From the NCBI RefSeq assembly GCF_001514495.1, contig NZ_BCNM01000005.1, forward strand, positions 1 to 64,000: a stretch of 64,000 nt of DNA, written 5' to 3'. Shown here in pieces: positions 8,339-17,060 of this stretch (positions within the stretch are counted from its first letter, which is position 1; each line of letters starts with the position of its first letter). The notes below the pieces were generated by a model, which saw nothing but the letters and a program-made list of their open reading frames with translations, did not search any database and was not told the DNA's origin. The stretch comes from Paenibacillus pabuli NBRC 13638. Its GTDB lineage: Bacteria; Bacillota; Bacilli; Paenibacillales; Paenibacillaceae. A program made the translations under genes and the position numbers.

Positions 8339-8611
8339 TTATTTAGTCAATTTAGACTCGTGGAACTTCTTCATCACGCCCGCTTTGCTCAGCAAGTTGC
8401 GGACAGTGTCGGATGCTTGCGCACCGTTTTGAAGCCATTGCAATGCTTTATCTTCATCGATCTTAACAACAGCCGGTTGTTCAACCGGGTTGTAGTAACC
8501 GATCTCCTCGATAAAACGACCGTCACGTGGGGAACGGGAATCCGATACCACTACGCGGTAGAAAGGAGCTTTGTGAGCACCCATACGTTTCAGACGAATA
8601 CGAACTGCCAT
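8339..8611 (-). CDS. rpsP: 30S ribosomal protein S16
   Basis: Ribosomal protein of the 30S body. The 90-residue product begins [19 protein letters not shown] and contains the family stretches [20 protein letters not shown] and [14 protein letters not shown] 8611 follows GGAGGTG; an upstream in-frame start seven codons earlier overlaps the ribosome site and is rejected. It lies 54 bases after ffh with no terminator, in the operon ylxM-ffh-rpsP-khpA-rimM-trmD. Confidence 0.97.
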   Translation of the reverse strand: MAVRIRLKRMGAHKAPFYRVVVSDSRSPRDGRFIEEIGYYNPVEQPAVVKIDEDKALQWLQNGAQASDTVRNLLSKAGVMKKFHESKLTK

Positions 8612-8665
8612 TTGAAAATTCACCTCCTTCAATGAAATCTGTATATCGTTCAGCTGCCATTGGAA

Positions 8666-10042
8666 TCAACGGAAAGGAAACTTCATTCCTTTGCCCAGAC
8701 CCTTAAGCTGCTTCATCGCTTTGTTTTTGCCGCCTTTAGGTCCCATCATATCCGAGAACTGTTTCATCATGCGGCGCATCTCATCAAATTGCTTGATCAG
8801 ACGGTTTACTTCGGCCAGAGATGTTCCACTACCTGTAGCAATCCGTTTCCGGCGGCTGTGGTTAATCATATCCGGGTTACGTTTCTCCTCGGTCGTCATG
8901 GAGTACACGATCGCTTCGATCCGTCCCATCTGCTTATCATCAACCTTCAGATCTTTGGCTTGTTTCATCTTGCCCATGCCAGGAATCATATCCATGATCT
9001 GATCGATTGGCCCCAGCTTCTTCACTTGATCCATCTGCTCCAGGAAATCTTCGAACGTGAATTCTGCATTACGCATCTTACGTTCCATTTCCTTGGCTTT
9101 TTCGGTATCGATGTTGGACTGTGCTTTCTCAATCAGAGAGAGCATGTCACCCATACCCAGAATACGAGAAGCCATACGCTCTGGATGGAAAGGCTCAAGT
9201 GCATCAAGTTTCTCTCCCAGGGAGGCAAACTTGATTGGACAACCGGTAACGGCTTTAACAGAAAGCGCAGCACCACCACGCGTATCTCCATCAAGCTTAG
9301 TCAGAACTACGCCGGTCAGATCAAGCTGCTGGTTAAAGTGTTCTGCCACATTGACCGCATCCTGACCTGTCATGCTGTCCACGACAAGCAATACTTCATC
9401 CGGGTTCACTACGCTGTGAATCTGACGAAGTTCTTCCATCAGTTCTTCATCGACATGCAGACGTCCAGCTGTATCGATAATGACATAGTCATTACCATTA
9501 TCCTTCGCGTGCTGCAGACCCTGACGTGCGATCTCTACAGGGCTTGTCTGATCTCCCAGTGTAAATACTGGCGCTTTGATCTGCTCACCGAGTACTTGCA
9601 GCTGCTTGATCGCTGCTGGACGATAAATATCTCCTGCAACAAGTAACGGTCTGCTATTTTGCTTTTGCAGCATCTTGGCCAGTTTACCGGATGTGGTCGT
9701 TTTACCTGCACCCTGCAAACCAACCATCATCAGTACCGTAGGCGGTTTGTTGGCTTTGGCCAGCTTCGACTGGCTTCCACCCATCAAATCCGTCAGTTCC
9801 TTGTTTACGATGTCGATAATGACCATTCCGGGCGTGAAGCTTTCCATCACTTCTTTGCCAACAGCCTTCTCTTTCACCTTGGCGATGAATTCCTTGACCA
9901 CTTTGAAGTTTACATCCGCTTCGAGCAATGCCAGACGTACCTCGCGCATCGCTTCGGCAACATCTTCATCAGACACCTTGCCTTTGCCGCGCAGCTTGCT
10001 GAACACATTCTGCAATCGGGTCGTTAATCCTTCAAATGCCAT
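8666..10042 (-). CDS. ffh: Signal recognition particle protein Ffh
   Basis: The GTPase of the signal recognition particle, binding 4.5S/6S-type SRP RNA and signal sequences of nascent proteins. Domains in order: N-terminal four-helix bundle (1-85), G domain with P-loop GLQGAGKT (108-115), TAGRL (191-195) and TKLD (248-251), then a methionine-rich M domain (about 300-458) with the RNA-binding SRRKRIATGSGTS stretch. Length 458 is slightly longer than typical (about 446-455). ATG 10042 follows AAGGAGG. ylxM precedes it by 65 bases. Confidence 0.97.
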   Translation of the reverse strand: MAFEGLTTRLQNVFSKLRGKGKVSDEDVAEAMREVRLALLEADVNFKVVKEFIAKVKEKAVGKEVMESFTPGMVIIDIVNKELTDLMGGSQSKLAKANKPPTVLMMVGLQGAGKTTTSGKLAKMLQKQNSRPLLVAGDIYRPAAIKQLQVLGEQIKAPVFTLGDQTSPVEIARQGLQHAKDNGNDYVIIDTAGRLHVDEELMEELRQIHSVVNPDEVLLVVDSMTGQDAVNVAEHFNQQLDLTGVVLTKLDGDTRGGAALSVKAVTGCPIKFASLGEKLDALEPFHPERMASRILGMGDMLSLIEKAQSNIDTEKAKEMERKMRNAEFTFEDFLEQMDQVKKLGPIDQIMDMIPGMGKMKQAKDLKVDDKQMGRIEAIVYSMTTEEKRNPDMINHSRRKRIATGSGTSLAEVNRLIKQFDEMRRMMKQFSDMMGPKGGKNKAMKQLKGLGKGMKFPFR

Positions 10043-10107
10043 GATCCCACCTCCTTAAGCTGTAATACTGTTTTCAGGACCGATACGTTTCGTTCAACTC
10101 TTACAAA

Positions 10108-10458
10108 CTATTCTCTGAGCTGATGAATAATATCGTTTATTGGTTGGTTGTTATCAATGGAAACGCCTGCGCGCTCCAAAGCATGTTGTAACTCTTCAAG
10201 ATTACGGTTGCGCCGTTCGTGCTTCTCCAGCAAACCAAGCTTGCTTTCGTAATTTTCCAGCACTTGTTCGGCACGCTTAATGTGCTCATATACCGCCTGG
10301 CGGCTGATCTCGAACTCGGCTGCAATCTCGCCAAGCGAGAAATCATCATGAAAGTAATACTTTAAAAAAGTCTGCTGTTTCTCGGTAAGTAACAATTCAT
10401 AGAAAGCAAACAGCAAGTTAATCCGGTTTGTCTTCTCAAGCCGGTTTTCTTGACTCAT
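10108..10458 (-). CDS. ylxM: YlxM-family helix-turn-helix protein, SRP-associated
   Basis: Small DNA/RNA-binding protein of the UPF0122 family, encoded before ffh in most Firmicutes and reported to modulate SRP in streptococci. The 116 residues contain a sigma-70 region-4-like helix-turn-helix (about 24-66) with [25 protein letters not shown], then a coiled-coil tail. ATG 10458 begins [20 protein letters not shown]. It is the first gene of the ylxM-ffh-rpsP-khpA-rimM-trmD operon and is served by the promoter at 10514-10542. Confidence 0.92.
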   Translation of the reverse strand: MSQENRLEKTNRINLLFAFYELLLTEKQQTFLKYYFHDDFSLGEIAAEFEISRQAVYEHIKRAEQVLENYESKLGLLEKHERRNRNLEELQHALERAGVSIDNNQPINDIIHQLRE

Positions 10459-10513
10459 ATCGGGGCACTCCCTTCGTCAAGGAGAAACACTTTACACTCT
10501 TGCAACGTTCCTA

Positions 10514-10542
10514 ATAATACCTAAAACAAATCAGGTTGTCAA
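10514..10542 (-). promoter_or_regulatory. Promoter of the ylxM-ffh operon
   Basis: Minus strand: a perfect TTGACA, 17 bases, then TATTAT, about 50 bases before ylxM. This is a strong sigma-A match and explains how the operon is transcribed although the hemolysin III gene separates it from ftsY. Confidence 0.8.
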
Positions 10543-10660
10543 GCAAAAATACTTGTCACAATGAAAACACCCATTTCACGCTCGTATTTCGTCCCCAAAT
10601 GGTTGATTTCCATCTGTTATTTTCCTGAAAATATCATCTCATATCTCCTCATATAAAACA

Positions 10661-10698
10661 AAAAACGAATACGTCTCCACGGGTGGAGCCGATTCGCT
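10661..10698 (-). terminator. Intrinsic terminator after the hemolysin III gene
   Basis: Minus strand: CGAAT..GCTCCA pairs with TGGAG..ATTCG around CCCG and is followed by TTTTTTGTTTT. It isolates the hemolysin III gene from ylxM. Confidence 0.85.
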
Positions 10699-10718
10699 TT
10701 ATATTACCTTCCCCGCCT

Positions 10719-11366
10719 CTAGCGAAGAGGAGTCAGGTATAGTAATACCATAAAGAAATGAAGAATACTGCCTGCCAGCACAAAGAGATGCCAGATCGCA
10801 TGGTGGTACGGAAAACCACGCCACACATAAAAAACCGTACCCAGCGTATACATCAGTCCTCCAGCAACCAGCAGCACGATTCCACCTGTAGGAATGGCAG
10901 CCACAAGCGGTTGCCAGGCAATAATGATAAGCCAGCCCATTGCAATATAGAAAATCGTGGACATGAATAGAAACTTTTTCGTAAAAAACGCCTTAAAGAT
11001 CACGCCGAATAATGCGATTCCCCAGATTACACCGAACAGGCTCCAGCCGAGTGTGCCCCGAACAGCAATAAACAAAAGCGGAGTGTATGATCCCGCAATA
11101 AATAAATAAATGGAAGAATGGTCAAAAATCTCAAATAAATCTTTCATTTTGCCATCTTTCCATGCATGCACAAGTGTTGAGCTCGTATACAGCAGCAGCA
11201 TCGTGATCCCATAGATCGTGAAACTGACCACATGCAGTGCCGTGCCTTTCAAACTGGAAACTACAATCAACAGCACCAGTGCAGCTACACTCAGCGCAGC
11301 GCCGATTCCATGAGTCACTGCATTGGCGACTTCTTCACGTCGGGAATAGGTATAGGTATTGGCCAT
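10719..11366 (-). CDS. Hemolysin III / PAQR-family membrane protein
   Basis: Integral membrane protein of the YqfA/YplQ hemolysin III family, related to PAQR receptors; the bacterial function is uncertain and the name comes from a Bacillus cereus protein. The 215 residues form seven membrane segments (about 23-36, 47-66, 85-102, 108-128, 132-153, 161-183, 190-211). Family metal-site residues are visible: STLVHAW (H67), FDHSS (D82, H83), and the pair HHAIWH near 188-193. The start is ATG 11366. It lies alone between ftsY and ylxM, flanked by a terminator and a long hairpin, in a place where Bacillus has no gene. Confidence 0.85.
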   Translation of the reverse strand: MANTYTYSRREEVANAVTHGIGAALSVAALVLLIVVSSLKGTALHVVSFTIYGITMLLLYTSSTLVHAWKDGKMKDLFEIFDHSSIYLFIAGSYTPLLFIAVRGTLGWSLFGVIWGIALFGVIFKAFFTKKFLFMSTIFYIAMGWLIIIAWQPLVAAIPTGGIVLLVAGGLMYTLGTVFYVWRGFPYHHAIWHLFVLAGSILHFFMVLLYLTPLR

Positions 11367-11420
11367 ATCAACCGTCCTTTCTTACCCTATTGGAATTGCC
11401 TGATTCATTCCATTATACAC

Positions 11421-11473
11421 GTATTGCCACTGATATAACACGTGACACTTATCACGTATATCAGTGGCAATAC
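11421..11473. repeat. Long near-perfect hairpin between ftsY and the hemolysin III gene
   Basis: The arms 11421-11437 (GTATTGCCACTGATATA) and 11457-11473 are perfect reverse complements over 17 bases. Inside them, CGTGA and TCACG add five more pairs after a three-base bulge, leaving a loop of CACTTA. No T-run follows on either strand, so it is not a standard terminator. On the minus strand a TATAAT lies directly beyond it (about 11413-11418), placing the hairpin over the -35 region of a possible hemolysin III promoter. Confidence 0.85.
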
Positions 11474-11500
11474 GGTCTACAATATTGATTTATTTAACGA

Positions 11501-12514
11501 CTACGAATTGGATTCCTCTTCTTCTGTGCTTTGCTCTGGCTGTTCCTGGATCAATCCCGCGAACAAAGCGTGCACGAATTGCTCTGAATCAAATGGTTGT
11601 AGATCATCGATTTTCTCACCTAGTCCCACGAGCTTCACTGGCAAGTCCAGCTCCTGACGGATCGCAACAACGATACCACCTTTGGCCGTTCCATCCAGTT
11701 TCGTCAGTACGAGGCCAGTCACGCCACTTTTCTCACCGAAAAGTTTAGCCTGATTCAAGGCATTCTGACCTGTAGTGGCATCCAGTACCATCAGTACTTC
11801 ATGTGGAGCTTCCGGAATTTCACGTTGAATGACACGATAGATTTTGTTCAGTTCGTCCATCAGATTGGATTTATTCTGCAGACGGCCCGCTGTATCACAG
11901 AGCAACACATCAGCACCCCGCTGCTTCGCTGCCTGCACCGCATCATACATTACAGCTGCAGGGTCAGAACCTGACTGCTGCTTGATGACTTCCACACCGG
12001 CACGTTGCCCCCATACTTCGAGTTGTTCAATCGCTCCGGCGCGGAACGTATCGCCTGCTGCCATGATCACCTTTTTGCCCTGCTGCTTGAAGCGATGGGC
12101 CAGTTTACCAATCGTTGTCGTCTTACCAACACCATTAACTCCGACAAACAAAATGACCGTGATGCCATCCGGATTCATTTTCAGTTCATTATTCTGCTCC
12201 CCGCGGAGCAGATCCGTCAGTTTTTCGGACAATACAGGCTGTAGTTCAGCCGCATCCTCGATTTTGCGTTTTTTAACCTCATCACGCAGATCTTCGATCA
12301 GTTTCATGACCGTATTGACACCTACGTCGGCTCCAATCAGAATCTCTTCCAATTCTTCATAGAACTCCTCGTCGATTTTTTTGCGACGGATAACGAGATC
12401 CGACACTTTCTCTACAAGGCCTTTACGTGTCTTTTCCAACCCATCTTTGAACTGTTTGGTGACCGACTCCGTTTTGCTTGCAATGCTGTCTCTCAGCTTT
12501 TTAAAAAAACTCAT
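11501..12514 (-). CDS. ftsY: Signal recognition particle receptor FtsY
   Basis: Membrane-associated GTPase that docks SRP-ribosome complexes at the translocon. The 337-residue protein lacks the long acidic A domain of E. coli FtsY, as usual in Bacillales, and starts with an amphipathic MSFFKKLRDSIASK helix. The N domain is at about 35-105; the G domain has P-loop GVNGVGKT (125-132), DTAGR (207-211) and TKLDGTAKGG. ATG 12514 is clear. It lies 75 bases after smc in the same transcript, as in Bacillus; unlike Bacillus it is not followed by ylxM-ffh but by a hairpin and a hemolysin III gene. Confidence 0.97.
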   Translation of the reverse strand: MSFFKKLRDSIASKTESVTKQFKDGLEKTRKGLVEKVSDLVIRRKKIDEEFYEELEEILIGADVGVNTVMKLIEDLRDEVKKRKIEDAAELQPVLSEKLTDLLRGEQNNELKMNPDGITVILFVGVNGVGKTTTIGKLAHRFKQQGKKVIMAAGDTFRAGAIEQLEVWGQRAGVEVIKQQSGSDPAAVMYDAVQAAKQRGADVLLCDTAGRLQNKSNLMDELNKIYRVIQREIPEAPHEVLMVLDATTGQNALNQAKLFGEKSGVTGLVLTKLDGTAKGGIVVAIRQELDLPVKLVGLGEKIDDLQPFDSEQFVHALFAGLIQEQPEQSTEEEESNS

Positions 12515-12589
12515 AAAGCCCCTCCATCGTGTACATTTCTTGGTTTAAATGATATTAGATGAGTTCATGTGTGACAACCAACTCTAAGA

Positions 12590-15500
12590 TCAGGCAATAA
12601 CAGCTTCCTCATCTTCCAGTTTAACCGAAACGAGCTTGGATACTCCGCCCTCTTCCATTGTGACACCATACAGCACATCGGCTTCTTCCATTGTGCCTTT
12701 GCGGTGTGTAACAACGATGAATTGGGTTTGTTCCGAGAACTCACGTAAATACTGGGCAAAACGCACCACATTGGCTTCATCCAGCGCCGCTTCGACTTCA
12801 TCCAGTACGCAGAACGGTACAGGCTTCACATGCAGAATGGCGAATAATAATGCCATTGCAGTCAACGCTCGTTCTCCACCGGATAATAACTGAAGGTTTT
12901 GCAGCTTCTTGCCTGGTGGCTGGGCGACGATATCAATGCCCGTTTCCAGCAGACGCTCAGGGTCCATCAAGACCAGATCCGCGCGTCCCCCGCCAAACAG
13001 CTTGGTAAACACCGTGCCGAACTCCCGACGAATCGCATCAAACGTCATCTTGAATCGTTTGGCCATCTCGTCTTCCATTTCCCGAATGACCTGATACAAC
13101 GTTGTTTTCGCTTCAACCAAATCATTCTTCTGCGTGCTGAGGAATTCATACCGCTCATTGACCCGCTGGAATTCCTCAATCGCTCCCAGATTGACATCGC
13201 CTAGAGCAGTTATACTGCGCTTCAGTTTTTGAACCTCTGCCTGTGTGCTTTCCACATCTTCTGGCACAGGATAACGCTCTTTGGCAAGTTCATAGCCGAG
13301 TTCGTACTCATCCATTAGTTTGCGCAAAATATTCTCTAACTCAACGTCAAGTCTGTTCACGGAAATCTCTGTCTGGCGCATCTGCTCTTCCACAGCTTTC
13401 AGTTGTGTGCGCTGTTCCTTCGTTTCACTCTCGGCTAGCTCAAGCTTCTTCGACAACTCGCTTCGGGCAGCACGCTTGAAGTCCAGCTCCTGTGCAGATT
13501 CGGCTTTTTTCAGTTTGAAATGGTTCAGATCTTCAATCTGTTTAACACTCTCAGTCTCTGTTTTTTTCAGATCGGCTTCCATGGAGGCCAACAACGTACG
13601 ATTTTGACGAAGATCCTTCACCAGTGAATCCACTTCGCGCTCCAGACGCCGTAATTGCTCCTCGTTGGAGAATCGCTCCTGATCCAGTTTCCCTTCTCGC
13701 ACTTTCAGTTCGGTGAGCTGGGTCTGCAATTCCTCCTTCGCGGATTCATTCGCTTTACGCGCGAATTCTGCGGCATGAATAGCCCGATGGGTCGCCTTCT
13801 CTTCTTCTTCAAGCTGCTCCAGCTTCTTCACAGCGACATCGCGAGCTGTATCCATCTCTTTGATCTCTTCGGTAAAGCCGGTCTTCTCCTGCCCGGCTAC
13901 CGCAACCTGTTCCAGTACATGACGCAGCTCATGCTCCACTTGCTTCATTTCCATCGAGGCTTGCTGCTCTGCATTTCGTGTGTCGTCCCCGGACTGACGC
14001 AGCTCGTCCAGCTTGTCCTGACACTGCTCCAATTGCGCTTTCACATCATCCACACTGCGATGTAATTTCACAATCTGATTTTCGGTGTCCATAATATCTT
14101 GATCGAGCTGGTCCAGCTGCCGTTTCCGACTAAGCAGACTCACATTTTTTTTATGCTGGCTACCACCCGTCATCGAACCACCCGCGTTCACCACATCGCC
14201 TTCCAGGGTTACCACCCGGAAACGATATTGGCAGCGAGCCGCGATTTTATTGGCATCCTCCAGCTTTTCCGCAATAATGACATTTCCGAGTAGGCTTCCA
14301 ATGATCGCAGCATAACGGGAGTCATATTGTACAAGGTCCGCACCAATTCCCACAAAACCATCCATGCCTTCGATCATCGAACGTTCACCCGCACCAATGG
14401 TACGTGGACGAATAACATCCAGCGGGAGGAACGTAGCTCTGCCCAATTGACGTTGCTTCAGAAAAGTGATCGCCTGTCTGGAAACCGATTCATTCTCCAT
14501 GACGACATGCTGCAGTGAAGCGCCCATCGCTGTCTCTACCGCAAGCTCGATCTTCTCGGGCACTTTAACGAGCTCTGCAACAGCTCCATGGACCCCGTTC
14601 AGTGTACCTTTGCGTGATGCTTTAAGAACTTCTTTGACACCCAGCATAAAACCGTCAAAATCATCCTGCATTTCTTTCATTGTATCGCGACGGGAAACCT
14701 GGGCTTCACGCTTCTGCTCCCATTTACGGACAGTTCCCCGGCTTTCCTCAAGCAGCTTCTGCAACGACTGGAGACGTTCACTTTCCGTAATATATCCACC
14801 GCGCAGATCACTGATTTCCTTGCCCAGACGAATGACTTTTTTTTCAATATCCGCTTTGCGGGCTTCCAGCGTTTCCTTTTGGCCTTCCCATTTGCCGGAT
14901 TCCTCAGCCGCTCGATTCATTCGCCGCTCCAACGTTTCTTTCTGCTGGTCTGCGTAACGAATCTCATTTCGCGTCTGAGCCATCTGATTCATCAGTTCCA
15001 GCAAGTTGCCTTTAAGGCTTTCCTCCTGCTGTTGACTAATTCCGCCAGTAACACCGATGAGTTTGGCCTCTTCCTCGGACAGACGGTTTCTTACGTCATT
15101 TAGTTCAAGCTCAAGGTTGGCGAACTTTTCACGCAGTGCAAGTAACTCGGCCTCACGCTCCCGATGTCTCTCTTCACTCGCTGCAAGCGTCACTTTAAGC
15201 TGTTCCTGATTCGTTTGCAGATGACGTGAACGTTCCTTCAGCAGTTCCCCAAGCCCTTCGCTCTTCTCCGTTGCTTCACTGAATTGCAGTAAGGCGGATT
15301 GCAGCTGTTCTGTCTCCATTTCCAGCGTACGCAGTGCATTCCGGTCACTTTCCAGCTTGGCATCATGAGTGGATACGATGGCAGCCAATCCGACTTCTTC
15401 CTGTTTTAACGATTCAAGTCGTTGATTGGCTTTGCTCCAGGACGCATGAATCTGTTCGATCTGATACACATACATGGAGATTTCCTGTGATTTCAGCTGT

Positions 15501-16159
15501 CCACGCAATTCCTTGTAGTGGATGGCTTTCTCCGATTGTTCCTTTAACGGACCAATCTGGTCTTCCAACTCGGTGACCAGATCATGAATGCGCAATAAAT
15601 TCTGTTCCGTCTCATCCAGTTTGCGTGTAGCATCCCGCTTCCGAGATTTATATTTAACAATACCTGATGCCTCTTCAAAGATCCCCCTGCGATCCTCTGA
15701 ACGGGTACTCAGAATCTCTTCGATTCGTCCCTGCCCAATAATCGAGTAAGCTTCCTTGCCGATCCCGGTATCCATAAACAATTCCGTAATGTCCTTCAAA
15801 CGGCACGACTGTTTGTTGATAAAATACTCGCTGTCTCCACTGCGATGCACACGACGCGTTACCGTTACTTCACCAAAATCCAAAGCAAGCGCATGGTCCT
15901 CGTTATCCAGCGTCAACGAAACTTCACCATAATTAACAGCCTTCCGTGCATCACTGCCGGCAAAGATGATATCTTCCATCTTCCCACCACGGAGTGATTT
16001 GGCGCTTTGTTCCCCAAGAACCCAGCGTATACCGTCTGAAATGTTACTTTTCCCACTTCCGTTCGGTCCCACAACAGCGGTTATGCCACGAACGAATTCC
16101 ATTTCCGTTTTGTCGGCGAATGACTTGAATCCACCCAGTTCAATCCGTTTCAAAAACAT
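12590..16159 (-). CDS. smc: Chromosome partition protein SMC
   Basis: ATPase of the SMC-ScpAB condensin that organises and segregates the chromosome. The 1,189-residue protein has the full layout: N-terminal Walker A GPNGSGKS at 31-38, coiled coil (about 170-500), hinge (about 510-680, with MTGGSQHKK at its end), return coiled coil (about 680-1010), signature LLSGGERALTAMALLFA around 1091-1107, and Walker B FCVLDEVEAALDE with D1120 and E1121. ATG 16159 gives the standard N-terminus MFLKRIELGGFKSFADKT; a start nine codons upstream would overlap the GGAGGTGA ribosome site. It follows rnc after a strong terminator, so a private promoter is expected. Confidence 0.97.
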   Translation of the reverse strand: MFLKRIELGGFKSFADKTEMEFVRGITAVVGPNGSGKSNISDGIRWVLGEQSAKSLRGGKMEDIIFAGSDARKAVNYGEVSLTLDNEDHALALDFGEVTVTRRVHRSGDSEYFINKQSCRLKDITELFMDTGIGKEAYSIIGQGRIEEILSTRSEDRRGIFEEASGIVKYKSRKRDATRKLDETEQNLLRIHDLVTELEDQIGPLKEQSEKAIHYKELRGQLKSQEISMYVYQIEQIHASWSKANQRLESLKQEEVGLAAIVSTHDAKLESDRNALRTLEMETEQLQSALLQFSEATEKSEGLGELLKERSRHLQTNQEQLKVTLAASEERHREREAELLALREKFANLELELNDVRNRLSEEEAKLIGVTGGISQQQEESLKGNLLELMNQMAQTRNEIRYADQQKETLERRMNRAAEESGKWEGQKETLEARKADIEKKVIRLGKEISDLRGGYITESERLQSLQKLLEESRGTVRKWEQKREAQVSRRDTMKEMQDDFDGFMLGVKEVLKASRKGTLNGVHGAVAELVKVPEKIELAVETAMGASLQHVVMENESVSRQAITFLKQRQLGRATFLPLDVIRPRTIGAGERSMIEGMDGFVGIGADLVQYDSRYAAIIGSLLGNVIIAEKLEDANKIAARCQYRFRVVTLEGDVVNAGGSMTGGSQHKKNVSLLSRKRQLDQLDQDIMDTENQIVKLHRSVDDVKAQLEQCQDKLDELRQSGDDTRNAEQQASMEMKQVEHELRHVLEQVAVAGQEKTGFTEEIKEMDTARDVAVKKLEQLEEEEKATHRAIHAAEFARKANESAKEELQTQLTELKVREGKLDQERFSNEEQLRRLEREVDSLVKDLRQNRTLLASMEADLKKTETESVKQIEDLNHFKLKKAESAQELDFKRAARSELSKKLELAESETKEQRTQLKAVEEQMRQTEISVNRLDVELENILRKLMDEYELGYELAKERYPVPEDVESTQAEVQKLKRSITALGDVNLGAIEEFQRVNERYEFLSTQKNDLVEAKTTLYQVIREMEDEMAKRFKMTFDAIRREFGTVFTKLFGGGRADLVLMDPERLLETGIDIVAQPPGKKLQNLQLLSGGERALTAMALLFAILHVKPVPFCVLDEVEAALDEANVVRFAQYLREFSEQTQFIVVTHRKGTMEEADVLYGVTMEEGGVSKLVSVKLEDEEAVIA

Positions 16160-16222
16160 AGGGTCTCCCGTCACCTCCTCTTGCAAATTTCAAGTGTTGC
16201 ACTCAGCGCCTAGTTAACGGTC

Positions 16223-16251
16223 AGGATAACATGCCCTGAACCTCTTTACAA
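16223..16251 (-). promoter_or_regulatory. Candidate smc promoter
   Basis: Minus strand: TTGTAA, 17 bases, TATCCT, with a TGt just before the -10 (extended -10). The -35 is within the T-run of the upstream rnc terminator. Each box matches four of six positions, so this is a moderate call, supported by the need for a promoter after that terminator. Confidence 0.45.
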
Positions 16252-16321
16252 AAAAAAGAGCAAAAAGCAGTCCGGCCGATAAATTCCGCCAGGCGGACCC
16301 GCGGGCTGCTCTTTGCTCTTC
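16250..16321 (-). terminator. Strong intrinsic terminator between rnc and smc
   Basis: Minus strand: AAGAGCAAAGAGCAG pairs with CTGCTTTTTGCTCTT with an inner CCG/CGG extension and a GC-rich loop, followed by eight or so T residues. It splits a gene string (rnc-smc-ftsY) usually described as contiguous in Bacillus. Confidence 0.85.
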
Positions 16322-16348
16322 GTTTGTCTATGCGCCTTACGGTAAAGC

Positions 16349-17047
16349 TCAGGCTTCCGGAAGCTTCAGTCGATCCAGTGCTGCGGATGCAGCCTGCTGC
16401 TCGGCTTCCTTTTTGGAACGTCCTGTACCTCTGCCAAGCCGTTCTTGACCCATATGGACCTCTGAGACAAACTCACGTTCATGGGCAGGACCCCGTTCCT
16501 CAACGATACGGTATTCCAACGCTCCCATATTGTGGTGCTGAGTGAGTTCCTGCAATTCCGTTTTGAAATCGCTCATTTGCAACTTGCTGCCCAGAACGAT
16601 CAACGGAAATACATGCTGATCCAGAAATGTCCGGACAGGCGCCAATCCCTGATCCAGATATAATGCACCGATGAAAGATTCAAACACATCCGCCAGAAGA
16701 GCCGGCCTTGTTCGTCCTCCCGTCAGTTCCTCACCTTTACCAAGAAGTACATACTGTCCAAAACCCAATGCTTCAGCAAATTTGACGAGGGAAGGCTCAC
16801 AGACAATCGATGCCCGCAGCTTAGTTAATTCACCTTCCGGGCGATTAGGATACAAATGATACAAGTATTCCGATACAGTCAGTTCCAGCACCGCATCGCC
16901 CAGAAACTCCAGGCGTTCGTTATCCTGATGCTGACTGAATCGGTGTTCGTTTACATATGAAGCATGGGTAAACGCTTGTTTTAAAAGCTGCCTGTTGTCA
17001 AATTTGATTTGAAGTTTGTGTTGTAACTGCTTCAGATCTTCACTCAA
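16349..17047 (-). CDS. rnc: Ribonuclease III
   Basis: Double-strand-specific endonuclease for rRNA and sRNA processing. The 232-residue product has the signature [12 protein letters not shown] (43-54), the catalytic D120 and E123 in [12 protein letters not shown], and a C-terminal dsRNA-binding domain (about 155-228, ending [21 protein letters not shown]). I choose TTG 17047 as start: AAGGGG lies nine bases upstream and the resulting N-terminus ([20 protein letters not shown]) fits the family, whereas the longer frame runs through fabF. The ribosome site overlaps the fabF stop codon, so translation is coupled. Confidence 0.94.
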   Translation of the reverse strand: MSEDLKQLQHKLQIKFDNRQLLKQAFTHASYVNEHRFSQHQDNERLEFLGDAVLELTVSEYLYHLYPNRPEGELTKLRASIVCEPSLVKFAEALGFGQYVLLGKGEELTGGRTRPALLADVFESFIGALYLDQGLAPVRTFLDQHVFPLIVLGSKLQMSDFKTELQELTQHHNMGALEYRIVEERGPAHEREFVSEVHMGQERLGRGTGRSKKEAEQQAASAALDRLKLPEA

Positions 17048-17060
17048 ACGAACTAGCCCC

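Noticed and set aside
8660..9646. 328-residue plus-strand frame.
   Set aside because: Antisense to ffh, whose motifs are unmistakable; His-rich artefact of codon bias.
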